DNA of 64,000 nt, from contig NZ_LT629689.1 in the NCBI RefSeq assembly GCF_900102035.1, positions 4,768,501 through 4,832,500 on the forward strand, in the 5' to 3' direction. This document shows, one piece after another, positions 16,774-26,455 of this stretch. Numbering within the stretch: the first letter of the stretch is position 1; each line of letters begins with the position of its first letter. A model generated the notes under the pieces. It was not told where the DNA came from and searched no databases. It saw nothing but the letters and a program-made list of their open reading frames with translations. The stretch comes from Pseudomonas extremaustralis. GTDB lineage: Bacteria > Pseudomonadota > Gammaproteobacteria > Pseudomonadales > Pseudomonadaceae. Made by a program: the position numbers and the translations under genes.

Positions 16774-19254
16774 CTAGAAACGGTAAGTGAGGTCGACGAG
16801 CAGGCGCAGATCGCGTTCGCGAGCACCGTCATAAGGTCGGCTGATCAGGCTGAGGTTGGCCCCCACGTCCAGGACATCGTTCCAGCGCAAGCGTTGGCCA
16901 TAACCGATCAGGCCGACGCCACCGGTGGAATAATCCCGCTGGCTGTAGGTTCCCGCACCGACTTGGAACTGCTGACTCCACTGGGTCTCGTAGCGGTGAT
17001 AGAGCACGTGGTTGACGTTGACGATGGGCAATACGCTGAAGTCGGACCTGGGGTTGAAGTACACCGTGTCTGCCTTGCTGTTGTGGCTGGCGCCGACTTC
17101 CAGGCCCAGGTCCACTTGCACATGGGACGAGCTGTAGAGGCCCTCGCGGCCGGTGAGCAAGGCTTCGACCCGGTCGTTGCCGTCGCTGAAATGGGACGGG
17201 CTCAGGGACAGTTTCCATTCGCGGCTTTCATTGGCGCGCCAGCGGATAAAGCCGCTGCCGCCGTTGGCGGTGATGTCGGCGTTCAAGGCCCGCAGCGGCG
17301 TGGTGGCCAGCAGGTAGCCGAGGCTGGCGCCGTATTGCCAGTTGTCATTGATGTCGCGGGTCATCGACACCGCCGCGCCCTGCTTGCTGCCGAAGCCGTA
17401 GGAATGGTTGGACACCTCGGCTTCCAGGGTCATGTCACGGGTACGCCGCTCCACGCCCACGCGCTGGAAACGGTGCTGGCCGGTGCCTTCGGTGAAGTCG
17501 GCGGTGGCGTATCCGGCGCCGGCGAATACGCGCCAGTCTTCGTCGATGGGCGGGCTGTAGAGCACGCTTTCGATGCCCCAGTCGCGGCTGCCGCTCACCG
17601 CACCGGCATCCTGGTTATTACCACCGCCATAGCTTTTGCCGGTGTAGGCCTCGACGCGCAGCTCGGCCATGTCGTGCACATCGCGCAGGCGGCTGAGGCG
17701 CTGCACCTGGCGGTTATCGGGGTTACGCGCCAGGACGTCATCGGTCAGCGCATCCATTTGCCGCCATTCCTGCAGGTCCATGGCGGTGTAGGCCTGGCTC
17801 ACTTCCAGGCCGATATCGCGCGGGGCCTGGGTTTCGGTTTCCTTGAGGGTGCCTTCGGCGCGACGCGGCCACTCACGGGCGCGGTACATGTCGGCCTGGG
17901 CCACGCGCAGGCCGACATTGCCCGGCGCCTTGGCCACCAGGGCTTCAAGCCCGGCTTCGCTGCCCGGCAGGTCGCCGCCGTAGGTGCCAGCCTGGGCCGC
18001 GAGTTGCTGCGCGTCCATCCAACTGTCGCTGGGGTTGCCGATCGGCAGGCCCTTGAGTTCGACGCGCGGTTTTTCCTGGTTGGCCAGGTTGCTGGCGACC
18101 TCTCGGGCCTCCATCACCTTGTCGCTTTCGAGCAAGGCATAGAACAGCGCGGTGCTGTCTTCGACACGATCAGCCGGGTCGGCATCCGCTGCGCTCAGCG
18201 CCTGGCGATACAGCGGCTCGGCCTTTTCCGGCTCGCGCTGGTCGAGGTAGGCGGCGGCCACCCAGCGCACGGCGTAGGTCGGCAATTGCACGCCTTCGCC
18301 TTTCAGGGTTTCGTACTCGCGGATCACATCCGCCATGCGCGCCCGCGCCTTGAGGGCGCCCAGGCGGTCGATACGCCAAGTCACTACGTCGTCGTGGGCG
18401 CCGGGCTCCGGGGGCCAGCGGGCGAGCAGTCGGTCGTAATCCTGCAGCGCGCGGTCGGCGATGACATAGCGTTCCTGTTCAGTGCGCGTGGCGAACTCGG
18501 CCATGCGCACGCGCTCGGCGGCGAGGTCGCCTTCCAGCCGGCGCTGGGTGACCGCGTCCAACAGGCCGGGACGCAGGGCCGACAGGCGCAACGCCGGCTC
18601 CGGCAGACGGGCTTTTTGCAGGGCGACGATGTATTCGCGGGCGACGTCGGGTTTGTCGCCGGCGCGGATGAATGCTTGGTCGAATTCATGCAGCGCGTCG
18701 TAGTTCAAGCCTGCACGGGTCAGCGCGTAGCCCAGGGCCATGCGCCGGTTGGGGTCATCAGGCTTGGCCGCCACCAGCGCGCGGGTGCGTTGCACGGCTT
18801 CGCTGGCCTGGCCGCCATCGGCCTGGGTGAGGGCCAGGCCCAATTGCAGGTCGACATTATTTGGCTCGCGCAACAGCGCCTGGCGATAGACCGCCTCGGC
18901 CTGGGCCCATTGCTTCTGGTTGCGATAGGTGCGCGCGACGGTGGCCAGCGCCTGGGTGCTCAGGTTGCGATGTTTACCCTGGGCCTCGTACACCTGCAGC
19001 ACTTCGGCGTCCTGGCCGGCCCACCCGGCGATGACCAGGTGATCGCTGACCTGGCCTGGGGTCTGGCGTTCGCTGGAGAGCTGACGAAGTTGCGTGAGCG
19101 CAGGGGTGAAGTTGCCGTTGCGCGCCTGGATGATCAGGGCGTCGTAGGCCGGATCGGCCTTGGCGAAAGCGGGCACCAGCAGTTGGCTGCACAAGGCGAT
19201 CCCGATGAGCAGTCGCAACCGGCCTGAAGCACTGAGGGGGAGGTTTCGCAACAT
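16774..19254 (-). CDS. pgaA: PgaA, PNAG export outer membrane porin
   Basis: 826 residues from ATG 19254, preceded by GGAAG, 7 codons inside the longest frame. A signal peptide ending LVPAFAKA is followed by TPR superhelical repeats (to about residue 500, e.g. AQAEAVYRQALLREPNNVDL) and a beta-barrel that closes with the aromatic C-terminus LVDLTYRF. It exports partially deacetylated PNAG. First gene of pgaABCD. The upstream region carries two direct copies of CCGACGTCTGA 44 bp apart, possible regulator sites. Confidence 0.95.
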   Translation of the reverse strand: MLRNLPLSASGRLRLLIGIALCSQLLVPAFAKADPAYDALIIQARNGNFTPALTQLRQLSSERQTPGQVSDHLVIAGWAGQDAEVLQVYEAQGKHRNLSTQALATVARTYRNQKQWAQAEAVYRQALLREPNNVDLQLGLALTQADGGQASEAVQRTRALVAAKPDDPNRRMALGYALTRAGLNYDALHEFDQAFIRAGDKPDVAREYIVALQKARLPEPALRLSALRPGLLDAVTQRRLEGDLAAERVRMAEFATRTEQERYVIADRALQDYDRLLARWPPEPGAHDDVVTWRIDRLGALKARARMADVIREYETLKGEGVQLPTYAVRWVAAAYLDQREPEKAEPLYRQALSAADADPADRVEDSTALFYALLESDKVMEAREVASNLANQEKPRVELKGLPIGNPSDSWMDAQQLAAQAGTYGGDLPGSEAGLEALVAKAPGNVGLRVAQADMYRAREWPRRAEGTLKETETQAPRDIGLEVSQAYTAMDLQEWRQMDALTDDVLARNPDNRQVQRLSRLRDVHDMAELRVEAYTGKSYGGGNNQDAGAVSGSRDWGIESVLYSPPIDEDWRVFAGAGYATADFTEGTGQHRFQRVGVERRTRDMTLEAEVSNHSYGFGSKQGAAVSMTRDINDNWQYGASLGYLLATTPLRALNADITANGGSGFIRWRANESREWKLSLSPSHFSDGNDRVEALLTGREGLYSSSHVQVDLGLEVGASHNSKADTVYFNPRSDFSVLPIVNVNHVLYHRYETQWSQQFQVGAGTYSQRDYSTGGVGLIGYGQRLRWNDVLDVGANLSLISRPYDGARERDLRLLVDLTYRF

Positions 19255-19321
19255 ATCGTGAGCTTCCTTACACACGGAAAGCTTTAACGATAGGTGGTCC
19301 TGAGCAATTTGCCTCAGGGTG

Positions 19322-19376
19322 CCGACGTCTGATGACCCGGCCGGGCTTTCCTGGGGTCACTATCTCCGACGTCTGA
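19322..19376. promoter_or_regulatory. Two direct repeats upstream of pgaA
   Basis: CCGACGTCTGA occurs at 19322-19332 and 19366-19376, a start-to-start distance of 44 bp, close to four helical turns. Each copy contains the palindrome GACGTC. They lie 68-122 bp before the pgaA start, where an activator or repressor could bind. The cognate regulator is unknown. Confidence 0.45.
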
Positions 19377-19434
19377 ATCGAAATGCACAAACCGGAACAT
19401 TTGTTCAGATTTGCCCCGCCATTCTGAAATACAA

Positions 19435-19464
19435 ATGGGGGAGTGGACTGGCCTGCTCCCCCAT
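19435..19464 (-). terminator. Terminator of the DUF945 gene
   Basis: ATGGGGGAG and CTCCCCCAT form a perfect 9-bp stem. Read on the minus strand it follows the gene ending at 19488 and is trailed by TTTGTATTTC. It also insulates the pga promoter. Confidence 0.75.
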
Positions 19465-19487
19465 GATTGCTTTCGGTGTTGACTCTT

Positions 19488-20984
19488 TTACTGCGCGCCG
19501 CTCACCGCACCGACTTTCGCGATCACAAAACCAATGAACTGCTCGACGGTCATCTTCTGGCCGTTGAAGATCACTTCGTTGTTGGCGTAGTGCAACTTGG
19601 ACACCACGTCGCTGCCCACCAGGGTCGCCAGCTGTGTGCCAACGGCCATGCCGCTGACCATATCGCTGGCCATCTGGGATTGCTGCTCGATGGCTTGAGG
19701 GTCGGTCACGCCACTCACCTGCGCTTGCAGGGCGGCAACGTCGGCGATCATCGGCTTGGACAGGGTCAGGTTGGCGTCCAACAGCGCGATCACCTGCTTG
19801 CCCAGCTCAACCGGCGGCAGTTCCATGGACGCGGGCTTGGCCAGGTCCAGCGCGAGGCTGAATCTGCTTTCGCCGTGGGTGGTTTTCAGGGACAGGTTTT
19901 CCAGCGCCAGGTGGGGCTTGGCCGCCAGCAACTGGTTGACGTTGGCTTCGACCAGGGCCTGCTCGGCGTCGGTCAATTGCAGCTCCGGCACCGGTTCGCC
20001 GGCGGCGGCAGCGGCTTGCACCGGCTGCATCTTGTCTTGGTACAGCTTGGTCAGCAGCAGGCCCGACGGTACGTCGATGTTCTTCAAACTCAGGGCCATG
20101 GCGGCGGAACCAACCGGTTTGCCCTGGTAGCCGATCTCGTCGATCTTGTAGTCGACGCGGCCGTCCATGTTGTTGTCTTTGATGTCGCTGCTGTCTTTCT
20201 GCTCGAAGCCCTTGAGGGTGAGCACGGCTTTCTGCGGGCCGAAGGTCAGCTTGGTGTCGGTCAGCTCGATCGTGTTCTGGCCGGTGTAGAAACCGAAAGT
20301 GGATTTCTCGACATTGCTGGCCACGGTCAGGCCGGCGAATTCAACGTCGAAGGGCGCGCCATTGGCGTCGACCACCGCGACCTTGAGGCTGTTCATGTAG
20401 CCATCGGCCTTGACCTTCTTGCCCTCGGCGGTGCTGTCGATGTCCAGGTTGGCGCCGGAGAAGCTCACCGAGGACGTGTCGTCCTTGAACTCCAGGGGCA
20501 GCAGTTCGAGATTGCCGTTGACCGAGCGGTTGTAGCCGATATTGACGACGCCTTTGAGGGGCGAGACGTCCTTGGCGGCGGCGAACCATTTTTCGCTGGT
20601 GGCGTTCTTTTCCAGTGCGTAGTGACTGGTGGCCATGACCGGCAGCCATTTGAACGACACCAGGCGCGAGAACGGCAGCGGGCCGTGTTCGATATGGTCG
20701 ACGAACAGAAGTTCGGGGTTGGGGTTCTGCTCACCAAAGAACGAGCCCTGCGCCTTGACGCGATAATGCGCGGTGCTGCTGAACAAGCCACGCTCCAGGG
20801 ACGCCAGCTCCAGGACAACGCTGCCGTCGACGCCGGCCATGGAGCGCTGCAGTTCCTTGTTGGCATCCTGGATCGCCGTTTGCAGCACCGGCTCAAGTTG
20901 CTTACCGGTGTACCAGGCACCGCCTGCACTGACGACGCCAACGGCGACAACGAAACCCAAGAGAACGACTGCTGGCTTATTCAT
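19488..20984 (-). CDS. YdgA/DUF945 family protein
   Basis: A 498-residue protein with one N-terminal membrane anchor (VVLLGFVVAVGVVSAGGAWY) and a long periplasmic part, matching the DUF945/YdgA family (usually about 480-510 residues). Members are conserved in gammaproteobacteria. A function in surface or envelope processes has been suggested for some, but no reaction is established. The body is beta-rich with ELASLERGLFSSTAHYRV near the start, typical of the family. It is a single-gene unit with its own terminator. Confidence 0.85.
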   Translation of the reverse strand: MNKPAVVLLGFVVAVGVVSAGGAWYTGKQLEPVLQTAIQDANKELQRSMAGVDGSVVLELASLERGLFSSTAHYRVKAQGSFFGEQNPNPELLFVDHIEHGPLPFSRLVSFKWLPVMATSHYALEKNATSEKWFAAAKDVSPLKGVVNIGYNRSVNGNLELLPLEFKDDTSSVSFSGANLDIDSTAEGKKVKADGYMNSLKVAVVDANGAPFDVEFAGLTVASNVEKSTFGFYTGQNTIELTDTKLTFGPQKAVLTLKGFEQKDSSDIKDNNMDGRVDYKIDEIGYQGKPVGSAAMALSLKNIDVPSGLLLTKLYQDKMQPVQAAAAAGEPVPELQLTDAEQALVEANVNQLLAAKPHLALENLSLKTTHGESRFSLALDLAKPASMELPPVELGKQVIALLDANLTLSKPMIADVAALQAQVSGVTDPQAIEQQSQMASDMVSGMAVGTQLATLVGSDVVSKLHYANNEVIFNGQKMTVEQFIGFVIAKVGAVSGAQ

Positions 20985-21121
20985 GAAGTGACCTGATCAA
21001 ATCCTGTGAGAAGTGGGCTGTCTTCCTTGACCCCCGGGAGGAGGGCTGAAAACGGGGGGAAGATTAGCACTGGCGGCCGCGAACGGCCCAGCTTTTCAGA
21101 GGGTTCAGGTCGACCGTTGGT

Positions 21122-21754
21122 TCACGAATATTCCAATTCGATTTCGTCGAGTTGGTGGTCGAAACTCTTCAGGCGCGCGGTCCAGGTGTACACCAGCACC
21201 TCGAATTCACGGTGGATCACGGCATTGCCGGGGGTGTCGGCCTTGGGATCGCAGAAGTCCAGTTGGTAGCGCTCACGGGCCATCTGGGTGGCGACGTCGG
21301 ACAATTCCCGCGCGTTATTCAGCCAATGCCTACCTTCGGCGACCTGTCGATCCAGCACCACGCATTGTTTTTTCAGGACTTCGAGGCTTTTTTCCAGGGG
21401 CGTGCCGGTGAGGTCGCCCATGACTTCCTGGAAGGTACGCCCCGGCTGCCAATAGCTGCCCCAGAAATAGCGGTCGAAGACCGTCTCGACCCGGCGCAGG
21501 GCGACCTTGGTGTCCCAGATCGCCACGCGGGTCTTGCCTTGCTCAAGGAGCTTTTTCTTCACCCGCAGATTTTGGTAGGAGGCCCAGGCGACCACGCCAA
21601 TCGACAAGGTGCCGATCACCAGGCACGCACTGTCGAGGAACACCATGGCCTTGTCGATTTGATGGGCGAGCATGACGCCGTAGAAGTAAGTCGCCGATAA
21701 CAGCACCAGTGCGAAGAACACGCACCAGAAAGCGGGAGCATAAGGGTTTTTCAT
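21122..21754 (-). CDS. Two-TM membrane protein, unknown function
   Basis: Start taken at ATG 21754, preceded by GGGGATTCC; a start 7 codons upstream is possible. Two hydrophobic helices (FWCVFFALVLLSATYFYGVM and a second at about residues 37-58) are followed by a cytoplasmic domain of about 145 residues. That domain is predicted to be helical (RVKKKLLEQGKTRVAIWDTK, VLKKQCVVLDRQVAEGRHWL). I do not recognise the family. It stands alone between the DUF945 gene and the efflux operon. Confidence 0.65.
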   Translation of the reverse strand: MKNPYAPAFWCVFFALVLLSATYFYGVMLAHQIDKAMVFLDSACLVIGTLSIGVVAWASYQNLRVKKKLLEQGKTRVAIWDTKVALRRVETVFDRYFWGSYWQPGRTFQEVMGDLTGTPLEKSLEVLKKQCVVLDRQVAEGRHWLNNARELSDVATQMARERYQLDFCDPKADTPGNAVIHREFEVLVYTWTARLKSFDHQLDEIELEYS

Positions 21755-21850
21755 TATTGGAATCCCCATGAGCAAACGCGAGCAGTGTCAAGCGAGCCGC
21801 CGGCCGGTCAAAAAGCCCCGCGACTCGCCTGTCAAAGCATAGCTAGTCGC

Positions 21851-23293
21851 TCAGGGTTTGCCGGCCTGCGAGGCTTGCGTTCGTCCGCTTTCCCAGCCGC
21901 CGCCCAGGGCCAGGAACAGATCGATCTGGCTCATGGCGACCTGGGTGTTGGCCGCCGCCAGCTGCGCGCGCACGTCGGTGTAGGTGCGGGTGGCTTGCAG
22001 GTCGGCCAGGAACGACGCGCGGCCGGCCTGGAAGAAACGGTGGGTCTGGTCGGCGGCTTCACGGGCAGAGTCGTCGGCTTCGGCCAGGGCGTCGCGGCGT
22101 TGCAACTGTGCGGTGTATTGGGCCAGGCCCGTCTGGGTTTCGCGGATGGCGTTGAGCACCACGCCGTCGAAATGCGCCAGGGCGCCCTGGGTCGCGGCTT
22201 CGGCCTCATGGATACGCGCCCGCGCGCCGTTGGTCGGCACCGACCAGCTGATCAGCGGGCCGAAGCCCCAGCGGTTGGTGGCCGGCTGACCGAGGTTTTC
22301 CAGAATACCGACGGTGCTGACGGAGGCGCCGATGCTGATGTCCGGGTACAGCGCACCGGTCGCCACGCCGATACGTGCGGTGGCGGCCGCCAATTGGCGT
22401 TCGGCCTGGCGCACATCGGGGCGACGCTTGAGCAGCGCGGCGCCGTCGCCCACCGGCAGCAACTGGGCGATGTGCGGCAGCTCGGCGCACGTCCCGGTGC
22501 CCGCCGGCAACTGGTCCACCGGTTTGGCCAGCAGCATCGACAGGCGGAACAACCCGGCCTGGCGCGCGGCTTCGTAGCGCGGCATGTCGGCGCGCAAGGA
22601 TTTGTATTGGGTCTGCGAGCGAGTCACCTGGGTTTCATCACCGCGCCCGGCGTCACGCAGGCGCTGGGTGAGCTTGGTGCTCTGGGCTTGCAGGTCCAGG
22701 GATTCGTTGGCAATCGCCAGCTCTTCGTTGGCCGCGCACACCTGGGTATAGGACCGCACCACATCGGCCACCAGGGTGATGCGGGCGATGTCGGCGGCGG
22801 CTTGGGCGGCATCGGCGCTGGCCTGGGCGCTTTCGATGCCGCGTTGCAGGGTACCGAACAGATCGAACTGATAAGAGGTGCTGATCCCGACGCTGCCGAT
22901 ATTTGCCACCGGGACTTTATCCGCCAGCAAAAACGCTTCGCCCGATTCCTGCAGGCGCTGGACCTCGGCCTTGGCGCCAGCGCTCCAGCCGCCGGCGGAT
23001 TCGGCTTGCTGCACCTGATAGCGCGAGCGCTGCAGGTTGGCCGCCGCCACGCGCAGGTCAGTGTTGGAGGCCATGGCCTGGCGCACCAGTTCATCCAGGC
23101 GCGGGTCCTGGTACAGCTTCCACCAGTCCGCCGGCACCGGCGCCGACACCACGTTGTTGCCCTCGCCCGCCAGTTGCCCTTGCAGGTCACCACGGTTGAC
23201 CGCGGCCTTGTCCGGCAATTGGTAATCCGGGCCCACTACCTGGCAGGCCGACAACAGCAAACCCAACGCGGCGGTGGCCAAAAGCTGCTTCAT
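21851..23293 (-). CDS. Outer membrane efflux lipoprotein, NodT/OprM type
   Basis: A 480-residue RND-type outer membrane factor. The signal peptide ends in lipobox LLSAC and is followed by QVVGPDYQLP, the classical start of this family. Two OEP repeats follow (e.g. AVNRGDLQGQLAGEG onward, PDVRQAERQLAAATARIGVA and YPDISIGASVSTVG). It should form the TolC-like exit duct for the HlyD/FUSC pump encoded upstream, whose last gene overlaps it by 4 bases. Last gene of the operon. Confidence 0.92.
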   Translation of the reverse strand: MKQLLATAALGLLLSACQVVGPDYQLPDKAAVNRGDLQGQLAGEGNNVVSAPVPADWWKLYQDPRLDELVRQAMASNTDLRVAAANLQRSRYQVQQAESAGGWSAGAKAEVQRLQESGEAFLLADKVPVANIGSVGISTSYQFDLFGTLQRGIESAQASADAAQAAADIARITLVADVVRSYTQVCAANEELAIANESLDLQAQSTKLTQRLRDAGRGDETQVTRSQTQYKSLRADMPRYEAARQAGLFRLSMLLAKPVDQLPAGTGTCAELPHIAQLLPVGDGAALLKRRPDVRQAERQLAAATARIGVATGALYPDISIGASVSTVGILENLGQPATNRWGFGPLISWSVPTNGARARIHEAEAATQGALAHFDGVVLNAIRETQTGLAQYTAQLQRRDALAEADDSAREAADQTHRFFQAGRASFLADLQATRTYTDVRAQLAAANTQVAMSQIDLFLALGGGWESGRTQASQAGKP

Positions 23294-24180
23294 GGCTGGG
23301 CTCCGTCCTGGGGCTTGTCGCCGATGATCGACACCGTCGCCGTGCGCCCGGCGATCATGCGAAAGTCTGCCGGCACGTCGTCGAACGCAATGCGCACCGG
23401 AATCCGCTGGGCCAGGCGCACCCAGCTGAACGCCGGGTTGACGTTGGGCAACAGGTTGGCGCCGCTGCTGCGGTCACGGTCTTCGATACCGGCGACGATG
23501 CTCTGCACATGGCCGTGCAGGCGTGCGCCGTCGCCGATCACGCGGATATCGACGCCCATGCCGACGTGGATGCCGTCGAGCTTGGTCTCTTCGAAATAAC
23601 CGTCGATATGGAAGGAGTTGCTGTCCACCACCGACAGCACCGGGTGCCCGGCAGTGACGAACTCCTGGGTGCGCGGCGCACGGTCGTTGACGTAGCCGTC
23701 CACGGGGCTGCGGATCACCGAGCGGTCGAGGTTGAGTTGGGCCGAGTCCACCGTCACTTGCGCTTCGGCCAGGGCCGATTGGGCGCGGGCGACGCGGGAC
23801 TGGCTTTCTTCCAGTTGCTCGATCGGCACCAGGTTGCCCAGGCCACGGTTACGCTTGTACTCGCGCTGGGCCTGGGCCAGGGTTTCCTGGCGGTCGGCCA
23901 CGGCGGCCTGGGCCTGGCGCAGGGCCAGCTTGAAGCGGTCCTGGTCGACGGCGAACAGCACCTGGCCTTTGCTCACCAACTGGTTGTCGCGCACGTCGAC
24001 GCGCTGGATCAACCCGGACACGTCCGGGGCGATCTGCACGATATCGGCGCGAATATGGCCGTCACGGGTCCAGGGCGCAAACATGTAGTACATGACCATG
24101 CGCCACACAACGACGACCGCGAACGTCACGATCAACAATGTGAGGACTACACGGCCGATGGTCAAAAAGGGTTTTTTCAT
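23290..24180 (-). CDS. HlyD/AaeA-family membrane fusion protein
   Basis: A 296-residue periplasmic adaptor with one N-terminal membrane helix (VVLTLLIVTFAVVVVWRMVM). The lipoyl halves are DVSGLIQRVDVRDNQLVSKG and DGYVNDRAPRTQEFVTAG, and an alpha-hairpin lies between them. It resembles AaeA/EmrA-type adaptors that couple an inner-membrane pump to a TolC-like channel. It overlaps both neighbours by 4 bases (DUF1656 gene upstream, outer membrane factor downstream), so subunits are co-translated. Confidence 0.92.
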   Translation of the reverse strand: MKKPFLTIGRVVLTLLIVTFAVVVVWRMVMYYMFAPWTRDGHIRADIVQIAPDVSGLIQRVDVRDNQLVSKGQVLFAVDQDRFKLALRQAQAAVADRQETLAQAQREYKRNRGLGNLVPIEQLEESQSRVARAQSALAEAQVTVDSAQLNLDRSVIRSPVDGYVNDRAPRTQEFVTAGHPVLSVVDSNSFHIDGYFEETKLDGIHVGMGVDIRVIGDGARLHGHVQSIVAGIEDRDRSSGANLLPNVNPAFSWVRLAQRIPVRIAFDDVPADFRMIAGRTATVSIIGDKPQDGAQP

Positions 24181-24386
24181 GTCATCAGGTATCGACTGAG
24201 TGAGTCCACCGCGCCCAGCAACAGCGCGTAGAGCCCCACATTGAACAATGCCCGGTGCCAGACCAGGCGATAAAAGTGGACGCGGTTCAACAACCCGTGC
24301 ACCACCAGAAACAACACGTACGCGATGCCCATCAGCACCAGCAGCGTGGGCAGGAAGACCCCGCTGATATCCAGATCACCGATCAT
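24177..24386 (-). CDS. DUF1656 small membrane protein, AaeX-like
   Basis: 69 residues with two hydrophobic helices (LPTLLVLMGIAYVLFLVV and LFNVGLYALLLGAV). It begins MIGDLDISGVFLP, the conserved start of DUF1656/AaeX proteins. These short proteins are invariably encoded with AaeA/AaeB-type aromatic carboxylic acid efflux components; their exact role is not established. Overlaps of 4 bases on both sides confirm its place in the operon. Confidence 0.92.
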   Translation of the reverse strand: MIGDLDISGVFLPTLLVLMGIAYVLFLVVHGLLNRVHFYRLVWHRALFNVGLYALLLGAVDSLSRYLMT

Positions 24387-26455
24387 AAAGGCGCTCCATC
24401 AGGCAGCGGCGCCTCCACGTCGGTGCCGCCAATGAATTCCACGCCGGGCAACAACGCCAGGCGCAGGCCAGCCAGCGCATGCAACAGGTGCAGGCGGGTG
24501 TCGTCTCGCAGGCCCTGGTCGCTGAGGGCGCGGCGCGTGCGGTCGAGGGTCATCAGCAGACCACCCGGCGCAGGCAAGCGTTCACCCGCCTTGAGACAAG
24601 CCTTGTAGTAACCGCCCACGCCTTCGACCGCCTGCTCGAGCAGCACCCGTGGCACGCCGTGGATGCGCGGCGAGTAGGCCAGCAGGTCGAGCAGGTTCAG
24701 CGCCACACTCAGATCGCGCAGGGCGACACCGCTGTCCTGGCCGATGATGGCCAGGCGCGGCAGGTGTTGCATCAGGCGGTCGAGCATCTGCGCGGCCAGG
24801 TGACGGTGTTCGGCCAGGGTCGCCGGTTCGGTCAGGCTGACGATGTCGTGCCAGCTGAACCGGGTCATGCGCTTGGCGGCCAGTTCGGCACCGAAGGGCC
24901 GCGCGATCAGCGTCCACACAAAGGCGAACAGCAGGCCCACCGGCCCGGCCAGGTTGACGTTGGTGAAGTTGAGGAAGTCGGCGTCATAGGCACCCTGGAT
25001 GCTGATGAACGACGAGGTGTTCACCAGCGTCAGCAACATGCCCAGGTAGAACCGCGGCTGCACCGTCAGCGTGCCAATGCAGATAAACGGCACGGCGAAC
25101 CCCAGCACCAGCATGGGAAAGTCGTGCAGGTTGGGCAGTACCAGGAACAGATACAGGCTGGCGAACAGCACCGACATGGCGGTCCAGAAAAAGAACCGGT
25201 AGATCTGCGGGGCCGGGTCGTCCATCGAGGCGAAGAAGCTGCACGCGACAGCGGCCAGGATCACGGCGCTGCCGCCGTCGGTCCAGCCCAGCAGAATCCA
25301 TAGCACCGAGGCGACGATGATGGCAGTGACCGTGGAAAACGCCGAGTAGAACATCAGCCCACGGTCGAGGAATGGCGTGAGCCGGCCCAGGCGCCAGTGG
25401 CGGTAGACGGCGCGCCAGGTGTCCTGGCTTTCGCACTGGATGGCGACTTGCAGGCTGCGGCAGTCTTGCCACAGATCGATCCACTCGCCCAGGCGATACA
25501 GGGCGTTGGAAAACAGCAGCGTGTGGCGGTCGTCCAGCGCTTCGCCCTCGGGTTGCAGGGCGTCGAGTCGATCGCGTAGGGCGCGCCAGCGTTCCAGCGG
25601 TGCGCTTTGGGTGGTGCTTTGCAGCCATTCGTTGGCCGCCTCGAGCAGCGGCTTCAACTGATCGAGAAACTGCGGCGCACGGTGCTCGATGGCGTACAGC
25701 GCGTCGTCCAGGGCGTCCACCACCGGCAGCAGGTGAATCATGCGCCCGCGCAATTCCTTGGTGTTGCGCACCGTCTGCGACCGCGCGCCTTCGTGGGGCA
25801 GTTGGCCGATCATCAATTCCAGGGTGTTGAAGGTGACCACCATGCCACCGCGCAGGGCACTGGCTTCGCCCGGCTGCACGGTGCGGCTGAGAAACCGTTG
25901 GCTGTAGACCTGGGCATCGGTAAACCACTTGGCTACCGCGCCGTCGAACACCGGCATCAGGCGCCGTGGCCAGAACATCGCGCCCACCACTGCCGCGACC
26001 GCGATGCCAAGGAAGATTTCTTCGGTCCGCGCCTCGGCCACATCCCAGACCGTCAGGGGGTTATCCACCACCGGCAGGGCGATCAGCGGCAAGGTGTAGC
26101 CGGCCAGCATCAGCGCATAGTTATTCGCGGTGCGCAGGTGCATGGACAAGAACAGCAAAGTACCCGTCCACAAGGCGATCACCACCACCAGCAGGTACGG
26201 CGACTGCACGAACATCGGCACGAAGATCACCGCCGCCGCCGCGCCCATAAAGGTGCCGATGGCGCGGTACAAGGCTTTGGAACTGGTGGGGCCGACAAAC
26301 GGGCTGGAGACGATATACACCGTGGCCATCGCCCAATACGGACGCGGCATTTGCATGAGCATGGCGATGTACAGCGCAATCATCGAAGCGGCAAACGTGC
26401 GTACGCCGTAGAACCAGTCCTTCGCCGGCGGCATGCCGGTAAAAAATCCGTTCAA
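24383..26455 (-). CDS. FUSC/AaeB-family inner membrane efflux pump
   Basis: 690 residues with two blocks of membrane helices (about 1-165 and 365-510) separated by a long cytoplasmic helical domain, the FUSC (fusaric acid resistance)/AaeB layout. Start motif KDWFYGVRTFAASMIALYIA is characteristic. With DUF1656, HlyD and OMF partners it should export aromatic acids or related drugs, with fusaric acid and p-hydroxybenzoate the known substrates in relatives. The gene overlaps marR and the DUF1656 gene by 4 bases each. Confidence 0.92.
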   Translation of the reverse strand: MNGFFTGMPPAKDWFYGVRTFAASMIALYIAMLMQMPRPYWAMATVYIVSSPFVGPTSSKALYRAIGTFMGAAAAVIFVPMFVQSPYLLVVVIALWTGTLLFLSMHLRTANNYALMLAGYTLPLIALPVVDNPLTVWDVAEARTEEIFLGIAVAAVVGAMFWPRRLMPVFDGAVAKWFTDAQVYSQRFLSRTVQPGEASALRGGMVVTFNTLELMIGQLPHEGARSQTVRNTKELRGRMIHLLPVVDALDDALYAIEHRAPQFLDQLKPLLEAANEWLQSTTQSAPLERWRALRDRLDALQPEGEALDDRHTLLFSNALYRLGEWIDLWQDCRSLQVAIQCESQDTWRAVYRHWRLGRLTPFLDRGLMFYSAFSTVTAIIVASVLWILLGWTDGGSAVILAAVACSFFASMDDPAPQIYRFFFWTAMSVLFASLYLFLVLPNLHDFPMLVLGFAVPFICIGTLTVQPRFYLGMLLTLVNTSSFISIQGAYDADFLNFTNVNLAGPVGLLFAFVWTLIARPFGAELAAKRMTRFSWHDIVSLTEPATLAEHRHLAAQMLDRLMQHLPRLAIIGQDSGVALRDLSVALNLLDLLAYSPRIHGVPRVLLEQAVEGVGGYYKACLKAGERLPAPGGLLMTLDRTRRALSDQGLRDDTRLHLLHALAGLRLALLPGVEFIGGTDVEAPLPDGAPL

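Noticed and set aside
16321..19227. Plus-strand open frame of about 970 codons across pgaB and pgaA
   Set aside because: PgaA and PgaB motifs are on the minus strand. The plus frame is low-complexity, Gly/Arg/His-rich, and typical of GC-rich antisense reading.
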